Of a stretch of DNA of 64,000 nucleotides, positions 28,578 to 39,736 are shown piece after piece. Position 1 is the stretch's first letter. Each line of letters begins with the position of its first letter. Both the position numbers and the translations under genes were made by a program. Source of the stretch: Tritrichomonas musculus (taxonomy: Eukaryota > Parabasalia > Tritrichomonadida > Tritrichomonadidae); NCBI GenBank assembly GCA_039105265.1, contig JAPFFF010000004.1, positions 1,488,001 through 1,552,000 of the forward strand, given 5' to 3'. The notes beneath the pieces were generated by a model. The model worked only from the letters and a program-made list of their open reading frames with translations. It was not told where the DNA came from and made no database searches.

Positions 28578-29624
28578 ATGAATCATATTAAAATTAAAAG
28601 GAAAGGAAAAAGACTGAAATGTTTAGCGTTGATTTTTATTGTTTTATCACTGATCTGTTTAATTTTGATTTCAAATTTCGGTAAGTTTTTTATTAATCAA
28701 ATTGAAATGACTAGCTATGAAGTTCCTTCAAATGACGAGAATTCAAGTATTGCAATACCTGCTAAAAATTCAAATACTCTAAAGGTTAAATCAAATCATT
28801 CAATCACATTTGTTTTTACTCCTTTTTCCTCAAGTTTTAATTATTTGAATAGGCTATATAATATAACTGTTCGTTCATGGATAAATTCTTTTCCAAATTC
28901 CACATTTTTTATCTTTGGAAACAAAATCAATTATAATGATATGAACAAAATAATTTCTCGCTTTACTAATAATTATGAATTTATTACTGATATTGAAGAA
29001 GACGAAATTGGATTAATGTATGTTGATGATATTTTCATTAAATCCATCGAAAAAGCGAAAACAGATTTGATATGCTTTATTATGCAAGATACTGCTTTGG
29101 TTCCTGATGTTTCTAATAAAGTAAATTTTTTATATGAATACTTTTCACAGAAAAAAACGCAATTTGCTGTCCTTGGAAGGCGGTGTGTTTCATCTTACCC
29201 ACCTAATGGAAATACATCATATAATTTATTTATGGAAGAATTGAAAAATTTTGATCAGCTTCGGAATATTAATGCAATTCTTAACGCAGATTATTCAAAT
29301 GATTTTATTCTCTTCTCGTTAAATAATAATAAGTTAGACTTTTCTGATATCCCACCATTTTTATTTGGTCTTTATGCTTGGGATACATGGATACCTGGCT
29401 GGATGAACGAAAAAATCCCTATAATATCTCTTGGTAATGAATGTTCATCGTACCATATTCAACATTCAAAAACTATGGTTTCAAAAATCAAAGTAGCATC
29501 TAATTATGAACTTTCACAAATTCATCCAAAAGAAAACCTTGTATATTCTGATTTGAAGTTTCATATTACAAATAATACACTCTATGATGAATTTCACCCG
29601 ATTGTGTCATTTGAAAAAAGATAA
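28578..29624 (+). CDS. Type II membrane protein, possible Golgi glycosyltransferase
   Basis: A 348-residue protein with a short basic N-terminus (MNHIKIKRKGKRLK) followed by one membrane segment (CLALIFIVLSLICLILIS, about residues 15-32), giving a type II topology. The lumenal part has a glycosyltransferase-like order: SWINSFPNSTFFIFGN, then KTDLICFIMQDTALVPD, then AVLGRRC, then a late PPFLFGLYAWDTWIPGWM and HIQHSKTM block. There are several N-glycosylation sequons. I cannot name the family; no DxD motif stands out, so the function is inferred from topology and general pattern only. Related single-membrane-span proteins of this kind are common in Tritrichomonas. Confidence 0.6.
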   Translation: MNHIKIKRKGKRLKCLALIFIVLSLICLILISNFGKFFINQIEMTSYEVPSNDENSSIAIPAKNSNTLKVKSNHSITFVFTPFSSSFNYLNRLYNITVRSWINSFPNSTFFIFGNKINYNDMNKIISRFTNNYEFITDIEEDEIGLMYVDDIFIKSIEKAKTDLICFIMQDTALVPDVSNKVNFLYEYFSQKKTQFAVLGRRCVSSYPPNGNTSYNLFMEELKNFDQLRNINAILNADYSNDFILFSLNNNKLDFSDIPPFLFGLYAWDTWIPGWMNEKIPIISLGNECSSYHIQHSKTMVSKIKVASNYELSQIHPKENLVYSDLKFHITNNTLYDEFHPIVSFEKR

Positions 29625-30066
29625 TTAATGTTATTAAATATACTATTTTAAACCACTATAAATTATTTATATATATGATAAATAAATGAAGTATTCCAGT
29701 TATTTGAGAACCTCCAACTTTGAGAATATCTTTAATTGAAGATTGATCAATAATTTTACTTAAAGATTTATTTTGCATCATTTACCTATGGAATTCTTCT
29801 AATAAATAGGATCAATTAATGTAATATATAATATGCAATATGCATTGTATATTGTAAATACCACATTTCAAAAAAAAAATATTTAAAAGATGTATTATGA
29901 ATGAAATATCCAAATAAATTATATATTAATAATAAAAATGTATATTTGGTCGACGAATATTAAGATATATATTAATTATATAATGAGCTTTTTCAAAGCA
30001 TTATCAATCTTATGAAAAAGTTCAACCAAAAATTGGTTATGGTCGGCCTTTTTTTATATAAACAAG
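29625..30066. other. Intergenic spacer upstream of eS12
   Basis: AT-rich. Near 30023-30045 a CCAAAAATTGG palindrome precedes a pyrimidine tract (CCTTTTTTTA) directly before the eS12 start, which might be promoter-related. No gene. Confidence 0.4.
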
Positions 30067-30456
30067 ATGGCTGAGGATAACAACGCAGTAATTGAAAATG
30101 GTCTCCGTCAAATCTCCCTTTCTGGACGTGTTGCTAAAGGATTCAACTGCACAGTTAAAGCTATCATTAAGCACAAGGCTAAGGTTGTTTTTGTTGCTGA
30201 TGATTGCGATAACAAAGATTACAAAGCACTTATCACTGGCCTTTGCAAGAGATATAGTGTTAACCTTCAGACAGTCCAATCAAAGGGCCTCCTTGGTAAA
30301 GCCCTTGGCCTTACAAACCTCAGAGGAAATGGTACAGTCCGTAAAGAAATAAACTGTGGCGCTTGCGCAGTTCTTAAGTACGGTGGTGTTATTAATCCAG
30401 ATGTTGAGAATTTCAGAAATGCTTTTGATCCAGTTCAACCAGATCAACAAGAGTAA
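30067..30456 (+). CDS. RPS12: Small ribosomal subunit protein eS12
   Basis: A 129-residue protein of the L7Ae-like fold. KAIIKHKAKVVFVADDCDNKDYKALITGLCKRYSVNLQ followed by GKALGL and INCGACAVLKYGG are diagnostic of eS12, which sits in the beak region of the 40S subunit. Length fits the family. It is more GC-rich and has more regular codon use than its neighbours, as expected for a highly expressed gene. Overlapping frames on either strand are shadows. Confidence 0.95.
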   Translation: MAEDNNAVIENGLRQISLSGRVAKGFNCTVKAIIKHKAKVVFVADDCDNKDYKALITGLCKRYSVNLQTVQSKGLLGKALGLTNLRGNGTVRKEINCGACAVLKYGGVINPDVENFRNAFDPVQPDQQE

Positions 30457-31044
30457 ACATTATTATTTGATTAATCCCGTGGTGAATCAACGCTTTTTCT
30501 TTTTTTTAAATTCGTTGATGAACGGGAATTACTCGTCTTTTCTCATGAGTTTGGACGGTTTCCTATTCAGCAACTTTTTTTTTTTAATTTTTTATGTTGT
30601 TAATGTAATTAGTAATTTTCTTTATGAATATAAAAAAAATTGCAGTTTACGTTTTCGACATTGAATTTTTTTCTAAGGCCTTTTGTATTTTTCAAAAGCC
30701 TGTCTTCTCTATGTTGTAGAAAAAATATTTTCAATCATCTTTAGTATTAGCCATTTTAAATGTATTGATTCACCGTTTATACCTTATAAGTATTTTGGTT
30801 TAACGAATATAATTTGACTTGTTAATTTGATATATATTCTAATTATAGTATGATTATATTGAAATTGCAATTTAACCACCTTGAGCTTAACACTTCATCT
30901 ATTGGAGAATTAAATCATGTATTTTTGTTTATGTCATTCTTTGTCAACTTCGGTTTCAATGATTGTATATATTGTTTTTCTTAAAAATTGAATTAACATT
31001 GGATATTTTCTTTCAAATATTGAAATTTATATAAAATATTGTAA
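30457..31044. other. Intergenic spacer
   Basis: Follows eS12. An open frame reaching 30664 is a continuation of a shadow frame and not supported. A TTGATGA box at 30513-30520 resembles a C-box, but no D-box partner is visible, so I do not call a snoRNA. Confidence 0.4.
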
Positions 31045-34000
31045 ATGCATAAAAAAGGATTTTTTGGATCGAAACAGCAAGCAATTCCAAATCCATTAAT
31101 TGATCTTATTTCATTTCGATCCAAATTATCGAATAATCGTGAATCTTTAAATCCAAAATTATCGAATTATTTATCAAATATTCCTTCTCTTGAAAATAAA
31201 GAAATTGCCAAACTCAATAAAAGCAAAACATCTTCTGACGCTTTTCATCATGCCGCGCCAAAATGCAAATTTGATTTATCCGTTATTACTTTTTTAACAT
31301 CAAATGAAATTAAACCGCCAACTGATGATTCATATACAGTAATTACTTGTTATCAATTTTTTTCATGGCTCTACTTCGACCAAAAAAAAGGAGATAATGA
31401 AAAAATTATTAATCTTTTTATTAAGTGCTTAATTAAAATAATCAATACACCAATTCAATCTGTTATTAATTATGTCTTTAGTGAAATAGTGAATTATATT
31501 GTCAATAACTCGGCATTTAAATTTCAAGATGAATTATGTTCTGATATTATTCGTTATTTTGAATGTAATTTAACGTTGGAATCAAGTTTATTTTCTCAAT
31601 TTATGGCAATTGTTAAAAAACTTTTTGGTTGCAATAAATATACTTCAGAAACGCTTAATATGATCGTTAATTTAATTACTCAAAAAGCCCCTATTTTGGA
31701 TGTTCAAGATAATGAACCATTGATTATTTCGTTGCAGCCGCATATTCAATCATTAAATCCAAGTGCACTTCATGTTTTAGCTCTATTGTCAGCTAATACT
31801 ACAACCAAATCCTCCAGATTAAGTGATTCATTTGTTTTAATCATTAATTCAATTGTGCAAAATATTACATCATCAGCCTCAGTTCATGTTATCTCCATTC
31901 CTTCTGAAGACAATAATAATAATTTATTAATATCAGGAAAAGAATTACTACCGCATGATAAAAAAGACTTAATTTTTCTCCCTAGTTTTGAATTTATTGA
32001 TTTGTTTGTAAACCCGCCATTTGACTTTTTCGATTCGAAAACTAAATTATCTTCATTTATGTCGCCGCGAACAAGAGAAATATGTAAAATGATAAGTGTA
32101 TGTATCAAAAGTGCAAATCAAATTTGTAAAAACAATTTTGCCAAAATGTTTTTATCTCATCTTCAAATTACTCAAAGTACCAAAATTGAGGTATTTCCGG
32201 AGCTTGCTGCCACCTTTTTCATGCTTTATAAAAACTTCGAAAGTACAGAAATTATACAAGATTCTATTCTTCCAGGATTAGCAAAAACAATAATTTTTAA
32301 TCCACAATTACATGTTTTTTTGGAAACCCCTCTTGATCCATCAATTAATGCGTTTCGTGAATCCACAATTGAAATGATTCATCTTTATTGTCCTTCAGAT
32401 ATATTTGGCTTTTTAAAACAACTTAAGAGTAGGACAACAAATTATTGTTTCATTTTTATTGAAATGCTTATTAGAATACTTAATCACGTTAATTGGTTTC
32501 CTCTTAAGATGATTCAAAGTAAAAATAATTTTTATATCACTCTAATGGAAATATCTCGTCAATTGCAATCATTAAATATGAAATATTCAGCAGATACTTC
32601 ATCGCCAATATTAAAAACTATTATTAGTGCTCGAAACTCATTAATGGTATTCATATCAAGTCTTTTATTAAATCCCCTTAGTTCTCCCTCATATATTTCG
32701 TCTCAAGCTTTTATACATGGATTCTATTGGTTAATTTTTGAACCTTCTTTAACTTACACAGTTCTTCATACAATATGCGATAGCATTTCCAGAATGAACA
32801 TTGATTATACAAACAATAGTACGTTTAACAATTTTTTAAATTTCACTGTTTCTGTTATTAATACCTGTAAAAATAATTATAATAATGATTCTAGATATGA
32901 AATGTTAGCGAAAACTTTATCACATGAATTAGTTGGTGCCTTATATCAAAATCCATATTTCTCTCTTAATTTTCTCCCAATATTGCTTGTATTTCTTAAT
33001 TTTCTCAATGATTATCCAAATAAAGAAATTTTATATGATAGCCTTATTTATCTAAATATATACTCTTCAGCTGATTCTCAATTTCAATTGTCAGGCTTTC
33101 TTCTCAAGCTCTTTTATAAGGCCATAAAAACAGTTGAAGGCACTAATATTTCAAAACATACAGAAAACATGCTTTTTTCACTTTTACAGAAAAGTGTTAG
33201 TTCTCACAGTGATGATCTTTTCTTTATCACCACTCCTTCGGCCTTACCACTTCTTCTTGCTGTTTTTGGGAGCACAGAATCCAATTCAGAGCGAATGGTC
33301 AAATTAATTCACCATCTTTGTGAATTTTCTGATTATAACAAAATCATGTGCCATGATGGTGAAGTTGACCTAATATTGATACAATATGCATGTTTGAGAG
33401 GAAAAAGTGACAAAAATGTCACCATTCAATATCATGGCTGTGAATTCACGCTTGTTTTCAGTGAATCTGTTTTCCGTAGTCATGTATTACCGCTGATTAT
33501 GATGATATCCAACAGCAAGTCTGAGAATGAAGATGCCCATTATTTCATTGACCATTTAATAAATTCAGAAGATTCAGAACTTTGTTTCTTTTTGACACAA
33601 CTTGTCTCAAAAAGTCAAACCGTTCCCAAACCGCTTTTTTCACTTGGTTCAGATTTCACTCAATTCACAGTTGATGGTATTCATACCAGTGACTTTGAAA
33701 ATAACGGTTTTACGATACAATTCATGATCAACATTGATAAAGAATACTTGAAAGAGAAAGAAATGCTGAATTTGACCATTATTAAATTCAGAGACACAAA
33801 CAATGAAACTTTCAGTATTTATCTGAATCAATCTACATTGTATGCCAAGCAAGAAAGTGACACTGTTCGTACCATCGTCAATGTTGTCAAGAATATTCCG
33901 GGTAGTTCTTGGGTCCTTGTTGTTATAACCGTTTTATTTACACAAGAAGCTGTTGTTATTTCAAATTACATGAATAACAAAAAGTTGCCTGATTCTGAGC

Positions 34001-37000
34001 TTTCACCATTCTCTTTCACACCAGGAGAAGTTAAAGTAACAGTTGGCGGAATAGAGAAAGAAGATAATAATAATAATAAACAAAATGATTGGAGAAATCA
34101 ACAACTTCTTTTGCTTGGTGCTATTAAATTAATTAAGGGAAGTTTGTCGCCTGAAGATGTTCCTAAATTGCAAGGAAAGAATAATTTTTCTGTCCTTTTT
34201 GATTCCAACATTATTAAAGAACCATCTTCGCAATCAGTCTATTCAACGCCAAGAGGAGATGTTGTTAACACAGGTCTTTTTGGTAAGTCAATCACAGACA
34301 TTGTAATTAATGTTCAGCCATCGCCACCGGCGCCACAATCATTAGTTGATATTTTGATCAAAAGGCATGACTGTTGTCAGCTTTCCTACTACTTTAGTTA
34401 TCTTTCCAAAGAGCAAACTGCCGCTAGTTGTTATCCAGCGATGATTCTTGGATTGATTAATGAACTATTTAAGAAAGACATTGAATGTCAAATTAATTTT
34501 AATTCAAATTACATTAACGTCATTCTTGGTCATCTTTTTAAGAATCCGAGAGTATTGAATGCTAATTTATATTTTGCTTTTTATGATGTTTTGAAGAACA
34601 TAACTTATCAGCCATTAATTAAGCCGTGGTTTGATTCATTTATATTAAATACTTGGCTTTGGTCGATGTGTGATTATCAAGACTATTTAGACATAATCAT
34701 GCATTATTCGCATGTTTTAATAGTCGATTACAGAGACATGTTTAAAGAGAATTCGTATTTCTCTTCTCTCTTCAATCAAACTATGCTTCTTTTTGCTTTG
34801 GACGATGAAGGGAAACATGAAACATCAATTGCTGATGTTCCGCCGCTTCTCAATTCGACTTATAATGAAAAGGCAATTCTTCATTGTCAGGATTTATTCT
34901 TGGTTTTCTTGGCAAGAATTGGTACCATTAATTTGAATGAGATGGATGTTGCTTCTATAATTGCGCATGTTTCTGGTTGGAAGACAAAATCAACATTGAT
35001 TAAATTACTTAAAATGGTCTTCGACATATCGGCAACGTTAATCAATGTCGAAGGATATGAAAACAATTGTATCCCTTGTATTCAATCATTAATACAGTTG
35101 AATGATGTCGATATAATTGATCATGCATTGGTAATTCTTCCTGAACTTGTGAAAGAAGATAGATTAAATTACTTGATCAATGCTGCTTTTAAAGTTATGA
35201 AATGTGAAAAGAAAGAACAAGTCTTTAACGCAATGATAAAAAGATTAATTCGTTCTCCTTCACAATATGTCGTTTTAAGTATCCTTTCCATTGACTTAAA
35301 AGGTGATTCAGCAATGAAACTTGGGAATGAATTGGATCGAATTGTCTTCGATGATTACGTTAATTATAAAATTAACCCTCAATTGCCGTTAATGTGGTTC
35401 TTGTTCCCTCTTCTTCTTGCCTTTCATAGTGATGATAGTTCAATGGAGAAAATTTGTCGTTTCATCATTTTCATCCTATCGAAACAATTGAAGAAAAACT
35501 TCGAAAATCATTGTAATATGATCTTCGCATTCACAACAATCATCATTACTTTGACCAAGTTTTGGGATTCAAAAGTTCCGTTTTATTTGGCCAAATATCT
35601 ATTCAATAATAGTTTTAAAGAGAAATATTCATGCATAGCTCAAAATGTCATTTTTGTAGCTTTATTTAAAACATTCTCATTTGAAAGGAAAAATGTTTTA
35701 ATTGATGAATTTAAGAAATCAAAGTTTTATGATGATGAAACTGACTTTAAAATTGAAGAAGAAAAGAATCCTTCATTATTCCAATCAATTGATGAAACCA
35801 AAGATCCATTCTTCATGTTGAATTTTCTAGCAAGCAATGATATAAAACTTTTATTAAAGATTAAATTTGTTCTTGATTTAGAAGAAGAAAGAAATAAAAT
35901 AAAACCGCTTGTATCATCATTATTAGGAATTGCATATGACATCATGAACATATCCAAGACATTTAATGAATCCGAAATGAAAGTTATTAAATATTTTGCA
36001 CAACAACAACAACAACAACAAACAGCAACAGAAAATAATAATGATAATATTGACACTTTTTCAGCAATGGCTGAAGCTGATGAAGTTCTTGATAAATATC
36101 GTGAACTTTATCAAGAAAGATTAAATTCTTGTTTATTAAATGGACAAAAAGAACTTCAAGGAATTGAACTTTTTGTTCATCAAAATCAAGCAAATATTAA
36201 TAATGATGAAGCTAATGATATGAGTTGTATTGCTGAATTCCAAATGAAAGCTGAATATAAATGCCATCTTGATAGTATTCCTGATGTAAATGAAATGAAT
36301 GAGATTTCTAAAAGACGAAATATGTTTGATCAAACGCTTTGTTCTTTCTTTTGTCCATTTAAAGTTAAAAGTATTAAATCAAACAAAAGAAAGAAAGATA
36401 AAACTGAATTCTTTGAAACAATATTTGAACATTCAGCTCTTCTTCTTTCATTTAATAAAAAACCTTTGCCTGTCAGTTTCCGTCTTAACAAGAAATATAT
36501 TTTAATTCTTGCTAATTCGAAAACAAGAACGATTAAACTTAATTCTATTGAATATGTTTTGCCAAGATGTCAAGGGAATGGATTAGAATTTGTTTGTATA
36601 AATGGAAAATCATATCTACTTAATTTTCAATCAGATTTTCCACAAATTCTTAAAGCATTGAATTCTGTTAAATTTCCGAAATGTCTGATTTTCATTCATA
36701 ATGAATCGATGTCTCCTTCTGGTTTTCAAAAAAGATGGTTGACGGATCAACTCTCCAATTTCGATTATATTCTTAGATTGAACATGATTGCGGGAAGAAG
36801 TTTTAAAGATCGTTCAATATATCCCATTTTTCCATCGATTCTTCGTGATTACAACGACATCAGTTCTGTTAAGACTTCCTTTGAAAAATTCCGACTTTCT
36901 GAAGGTAAAAGTGACATTAAAATTGACTTCAGCGCTGAAAAAGGAATTAAAGAATCATTTAATGAGTTCGATTTCGTTCGTGCCGATTACTTCTTCAGGC

Positions 37001-38643
37001 CGGAATCGATCGATTACGTTCCGAAATCATGGGCGAGAGATGAATTTGAAGTTGTTTATAAATTGAGGTCTATTTTGGAATCACCTGAGATTACAAGCAT
37101 TCTTCATAAATGGATCAACAATTGCTTTAAGAAGTATTCAGCGCGATTTTTAAACATACAAACATTTCGTTCTGATCATCTTCAACATTCATCATCATCA
37201 TCATCATCTCAAAGTAATAATAATAATAATAACAAAGGTCTGAATATGATTAAAAAAATTGAAGTTGGTTCGCATGCACCTTCCGGCACGATCATTGCTG
37301 CTTCTGCCTTATCGAGCACGATCTTTCTTGTTTTATCAAGTAATGGCTATGCTTACTACATAGTAATGAACACCAAAGAGACGCAATCTTCTCCCGCTTT
37401 GATTGATTCTTTAGCAAGCGTTCAAAACTCGTCAAATTCACAAGTTGACGATGTCGAAATTAATTATTCAAGTTTGTTGTTAAATCCGCCAAGTGGAACG
37501 ACAGCGAATTCTTCTTCTTCACCTTCTTCGCCTTCGTCTTTGTCGTCTTCGAAGGAGAACAATCAAGCCAACGCAATAGCTGTCAGTGTTGTTTCGTCAT
37601 TCAAAGCGCAGCAAGTCAATTTCCAGACAAATGAAGATGACAACTTTAATAATTCGAATTCAATTTTGAATGTTGTGAATTCAAATTCGTCAATTTCAGA
37701 TGACAACGGAAGTGGCTCTGGCGTCCTGGCAGGCAGCGTCAACAGGAAGAGTGTCGGAAGCGATTTGAGCCAAGGAGAAAACGAATCGGTTGTCATTAAA
37801 AGAAGCGGAAGTAGTCATATCAATCCTGTTCCAAGCATGGGAAGTTTTGAGAGCTTAAATGGTCTTAAAGGAATTAATAATATTAACGAAATCATCCAAG
37901 AAAGCTTTACCCAAAATGCTTCATTTGGCTTCACCAGAGGGAAAATTGTTTGGTATCTTCCCAACGATAACAAGGCGCGTTTAATTGGCGATGAAAGAGT
38001 CATTAATGAAGTTACTATTTTCCCGGAGCTTCCATTTATATCATGCTGTAATGAAGACATTTTTTACTGCTCAGACGGCTGCACTGTTTCTGTTGTATCG
38101 CCTTCGCAGACGCCTTATCCGATCTGCAGCACGAAAAGTCGTATTTCAGCGATGGTTGCTGATGAAGTATTTCACATTATCGTTGTGGGAACAAAAGATG
38201 GTTATCTTCATATTTTTAGATCAAATGATGGATCTCTCGTGAAATCTATTGATTTGAGCATTGATGATGAAAATGATATTAATTATGAAGAAAGATTTAA
38301 AGAAGTAAGAAAAATTGTTATTACTGCTAAATGGGGTCTGATTGTTGTTAATATTTTAAGTAAGGTGAAGGTGTTCAATGTTAATGGTTTGCATCTGATG
38401 GATATCGATATGCCTGACCAAATATTAAAATGGTTCACATATTCAAATAATAAATCATTCGACTTTATTGTCTTCGAAAATGTTGAACATAAGATTGGTT
38501 TCTTCGATCCTTTGAAAAAAGATTCAGTTCAATACTTTTATGAGACGATGGAACCTTTGCCTTTAATAAGTTTCATCCCTTCAATTAATTCATTCGCTTT
38601 CTTGTCCGAAAGTAAGCAAATAACTTTGGTCCCTCATCCTTAA
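31045..38643 (+). CDS. BEACH/WD40 giant protein (neurobeachin/LvsA type)
   Basis: A 2532-residue intracellular protein. Residues 1-860 are a helical solenoid. About 865-1060 is a ConA/LamG-like strand-rich segment (FSLGSDFTQFTVDGIH...NGFTIQFMIN-type), as in neurobeachins. About 1060-1750 is a second solenoid ending in a Gln/Asn-rich linker (near residue 1652). About 1779-1890 fits the PH-BEACH domain. Residues 1891-2035 carry the BEACH signature NFDYILRLNMIAGRSF and the end block LRSILESPEITSILHKWIN. A Ser/Asn-rich linker is followed by a WD40-like C-terminus (about 2250-2532). The BEACH domain is only about 145 residues instead of about 280; the central part is missing or much reduced. BEACH proteins act in vesicle and lysosome traffic. 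Confidence 0.85.
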   Translation: MHKKGFFGSKQQAIPNPLIDLISFRSKLSNNRESLNPKLSNYLSNIPSLENKEIAKLNKSKTSSDAFHHAAPKCKFDLSVITFLTSNEIKPPTDDSYTVITCYQFFSWLYFDQKKGDNEKIINLFIKCLIKIINTPIQSVINYVFSEIVNYIVNNSAFKFQDELCSDIIRYFECNLTLESSLFSQFMAIVKKLFGCNKYTSETLNMIVNLITQKAPILDVQDNEPLIISLQPHIQSLNPSALHVLALLSANTTTKSSRLSDSFVLIINSIVQNITSSASVHVISIPSEDNNNNLLISGKELLPHDKKDLIFLPSFEFIDLFVNPPFDFFDSKTKLSSFMSPRTREICKMISVCIKSANQICKNNFAKMFLSHLQITQSTKIEVFPELAATFFMLYKNFESTEIIQDSILPGLAKTIIFNPQLHVFLETPLDPSINAFRESTIEMIHLYCPSDIFGFLKQLKSRTTNYCFIFIEMLIRILNHVNWFPLKMIQSKNNFYITLMEISRQLQSLNMKYSADTSSPILKTIISARNSLMVFISSLLLNPLSSPSYISSQAFIHGFYWLIFEPSLTYTVLHTICDSISRMNIDYTNNSTFNNFLNFTVSVINTCKNNYNNDSRYEMLAKTLSHELVGALYQNPYFSLNFLPILLVFLNFLNDYPNKEILYDSLIYLNIYSSADSQFQLSGFLLKLFYKAIKTVEGTNISKHTENMLFSLLQKSVSSHSDDLFFITTPSALPLLLAVFGSTESNSERMVKLIHHLCEFSDYNKIMCHDGEVDLILIQYACLRGKSDKNVTIQYHGCEFTLVFSESVFRSHVLPLIMMISNSKSENEDAHYFIDHLINSEDSELCFFLTQLVSKSQTVPKPLFSLGSDFTQFTVDGIHTSDFENNGFTIQFMINIDKEYLKEKEMLNLTIIKFRDTNNETFSIYLNQSTLYAKQESDTVRTIVNVVKNIPGSSWVLVVITVLFTQEAVVISNYMNNKKLPDSELSPFSFTPGEVKVTVGGIEKEDNNNNKQNDWRNQQLLLLGAIKLIKGSLSPEDVPKLQGKNNFSVLFDSNIIKEPSSQSVYSTPRGDVVNTGLFGKSITDIVINVQPSPPAPQSLVDILIKRHDCCQLSYYFSYLSKEQTAASCYPAMILGLINELFKKDIECQINFNSNYINVILGHLFKNPRVLNANLYFAFYDVLKNITYQPLIKPWFDSFILNTWLWSMCDYQDYLDIIMHYSHVLIVDYRDMFKENSYFSSLFNQTMLLFALDDEGKHETSIADVPPLLNSTYNEKAILHCQDLFLVFLARIGTINLNEMDVASIIAHVSGWKTKSTLIKLLKMVFDISATLINVEGYENNCIPCIQSLIQLNDVDIIDHALVILPELVKEDRLNYLINAAFKVMKCEKKEQVFNAMIKRLIRSPSQYVVLSILSIDLKGDSAMKLGNELDRIVFDDYVNYKINPQLPLMWFLFPLLLAFHSDDSSMEKICRFIIFILSKQLKKNFENHCNMIFAFTTIIITLTKFWDSKVPFYLAKYLFNNSFKEKYSCIAQNVIFVALFKTFSFERKNVLIDEFKKSKFYDDETDFKIEEEKNPSLFQSIDETKDPFFMLNFLASNDIKLLLKIKFVLDLEEERNKIKPLVSSLLGIAYDIMNISKTFNESEMKVIKYFAQQQQQQQTATENNNDNIDTFSAMAEADEVLDKYRELYQERLNSCLLNGQKELQGIELFVHQNQANINNDEANDMSCIAEFQMKAEYKCHLDSIPDVNEMNEISKRRNMFDQTLCSFFCPFKVKSIKSNKRKKDKTEFFETIFEHSALLLSFNKKPLPVSFRLNKKYILILANSKTRTIKLNSIEYVLPRCQGNGLEFVCINGKSYLLNFQSDFPQILKALNSVKFPKCLIFIHNESMSPSGFQKRWLTDQLSNFDYILRLNMIAGRSFKDRSIYPIFPSILRDYNDISSVKTSFEKFRLSEGKSDIKIDFSAEKGIKESFNEFDFVRADYFFRPESIDYVPKSWARDEFEVVYKLRSILESPEITSILHKWINNCFKKYSARFLNIQTFRSDHLQHSSSSSSSQSNNNNNNKGLNMIKKIEVGSHAPSGTIIAASALSSTIFLVLSSNGYAYYIVMNTKETQSSPALIDSLASVQNSSNSQVDDVEINYSSLLLNPPSGTTANSSSSPSSPSSLSSSKENNQANAIAVSVVSSFKAQQVNFQTNEDDNFNNSNSILNVVNSNSSISDDNGSGSGVLAGSVNRKSVGSDLSQGENESVVIKRSGSSHINPVPSMGSFESLNGLKGINNINEIIQESFTQNASFGFTRGKIVWYLPNDNKARLIGDERVINEVTIFPELPFISCCNEDIFYCSDGCTVSVVSPSQTPYPICSTKSRISAMVADEVFHIIVVGTKDGYLHIFRSNDGSLVKSIDLSIDDENDINYEERFKEVRKIVITAKWGLIVVNILSKVKVFNVNGLHLMDIDMPDQILKWFTYSNNKSFDFIVFENVEHKIGFFDPLKKDSVQYFYETMEPLPLISFIPSINSFAFLSESKQITLVPHP

Positions 38644-38936
38644 TTAATTAGAATAATAATATGTGTTTTTTTTTTTTTTTTAATTTATTTTTTATGGCAC
38701 ATATTGTTAAAATATTTTGTCTTTATAAAATAATATTCTATTTATATTCATGAATAGTTTTTTTTAAAAAAACTTTAAAAAAATCAATATCATTTCCATT
38801 AATTAGTATGAACTTGCTGCAAGTCCCTTATTAATGGATTTTTGATACTGATTTTCATAGATATATATTATATATCTAAATTATTGAACCAACTCATTCA
38901 GTGGAGCAATAGAATAATATATGATTTTGCGTGGCA
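38644..38936. other. Spacer with sequence duplicated at 39557-39690
   Basis: The block ATTGAACCAACTCATTCAGT plus GGAGCAATAGAA (near 38882-38913) recurs as ATTGAACCACCTTATTCAGT plus GGAGCAATAAAA near 39644-39676. Each copy lies just downstream (minus strand) of one of the two related genes, so the duplication includes the 3' flanks. Confidence 0.55.
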
Positions 38937-39290
38937 TCATGGAAAATCATTATCAATAGCTTGAAAATAAGAGCGTTGTTCATTTTCATCAAAATAATAT
39001 ACTAGAGAGTCATCAGAATGCGATTCAAAATCAAAAGAATTGTCCATTAATGATAGTTCATTATTGTCATCATCATTTTGGGCGGGTTGGGTATTTTCAA
39101 TCTGATTAGATTGCAAATATAGTGATGACGCAGATTTTTGATTTTTTTGGTTATTCTTGTTTGGATCTAATATTAAATTATGAAGAGCTTCCCCAAAAAG
39201 ATCATGAAACTCCTTATGATATTTATATTTAATGTATGTCAAAATGGCATTTAAGTCATTTATATTGGAAACAGTTGTTAATTAGTATTG
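38937..39290 (-). pseudogene. Decayed duplicate of the 39737-40393 gene
   Basis: The frame TYIKYKYHKEFHDLFGEALHNLIL to its C-terminus aligns throughout with the neighbouring 218-residue protein (AYIDFKYNKEFHELLK and SYQIENIQRSE versus NQIENTQPAQ, then NNNELSLA versus DNNELSLM). Upstream, homology continues as VSNINDLNAIL but is broken by a TAA and a frameshift before 39300, and there is no ATG start. Thus a tandem duplicate that has lost its N-terminus. Confidence 0.7.
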
Positions 39291-39736
39291 AGAGAAATTT
39301 AAATTTATTCAAACTTCAGATTAAGAATTTTTTTGTCCTCATCAGTAGTTTTTCCTTTCAGAAGTCCTAATATATTCTTTATAGTTAAAGAAAAGTTTGT
39401 TTATTTGTATGATTAAAAATCATTCAAAAAAAAAAAAAATTCGAAAAAAAAAAAACCTTTTATTTTTCTAAGTATTAGCAAAGCAATGTCCAAAAAATAA
39501 ACAAATATTTTTTAATTTTATTTTTTAAATTAGTATCATCATATATATTACTTTAGGATATGATTGCGGCATCCCCTTAATATATATTAAGATACTAATT
39601 TTCATATGATATAATAATATCATACAGCAAAAAAATATGATTCATTGAACCACCTTATTCAGTGGAGCAATAAAACTGGAATTAAAATCGTTATCGTTGT
39701 TATTTATTTGCTGGACATCTTGTTGGAAATTAAAAT
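39291..39736. other. Spacer between tandem duplicates
   Basis: Contains frameshifted remains of the N-terminal part of the decayed copy on the minus strand to about 39400, A-rich tracts, and the duplicated 3' flank block near 39557-39690. Confidence 0.4.

Noticed and set aside
30480-30560. Possible C/D-box snoRNA downstream of eS12
   Set aside because: Only a C-box-like TTGATGA is present; no D-box with suitable spacing.
39240-39242. A start codon for the decayed 101-codon frame
   Set aside because: The codon there is TTG and homology to the intact paralogue continues upstream, so this is not a true start.
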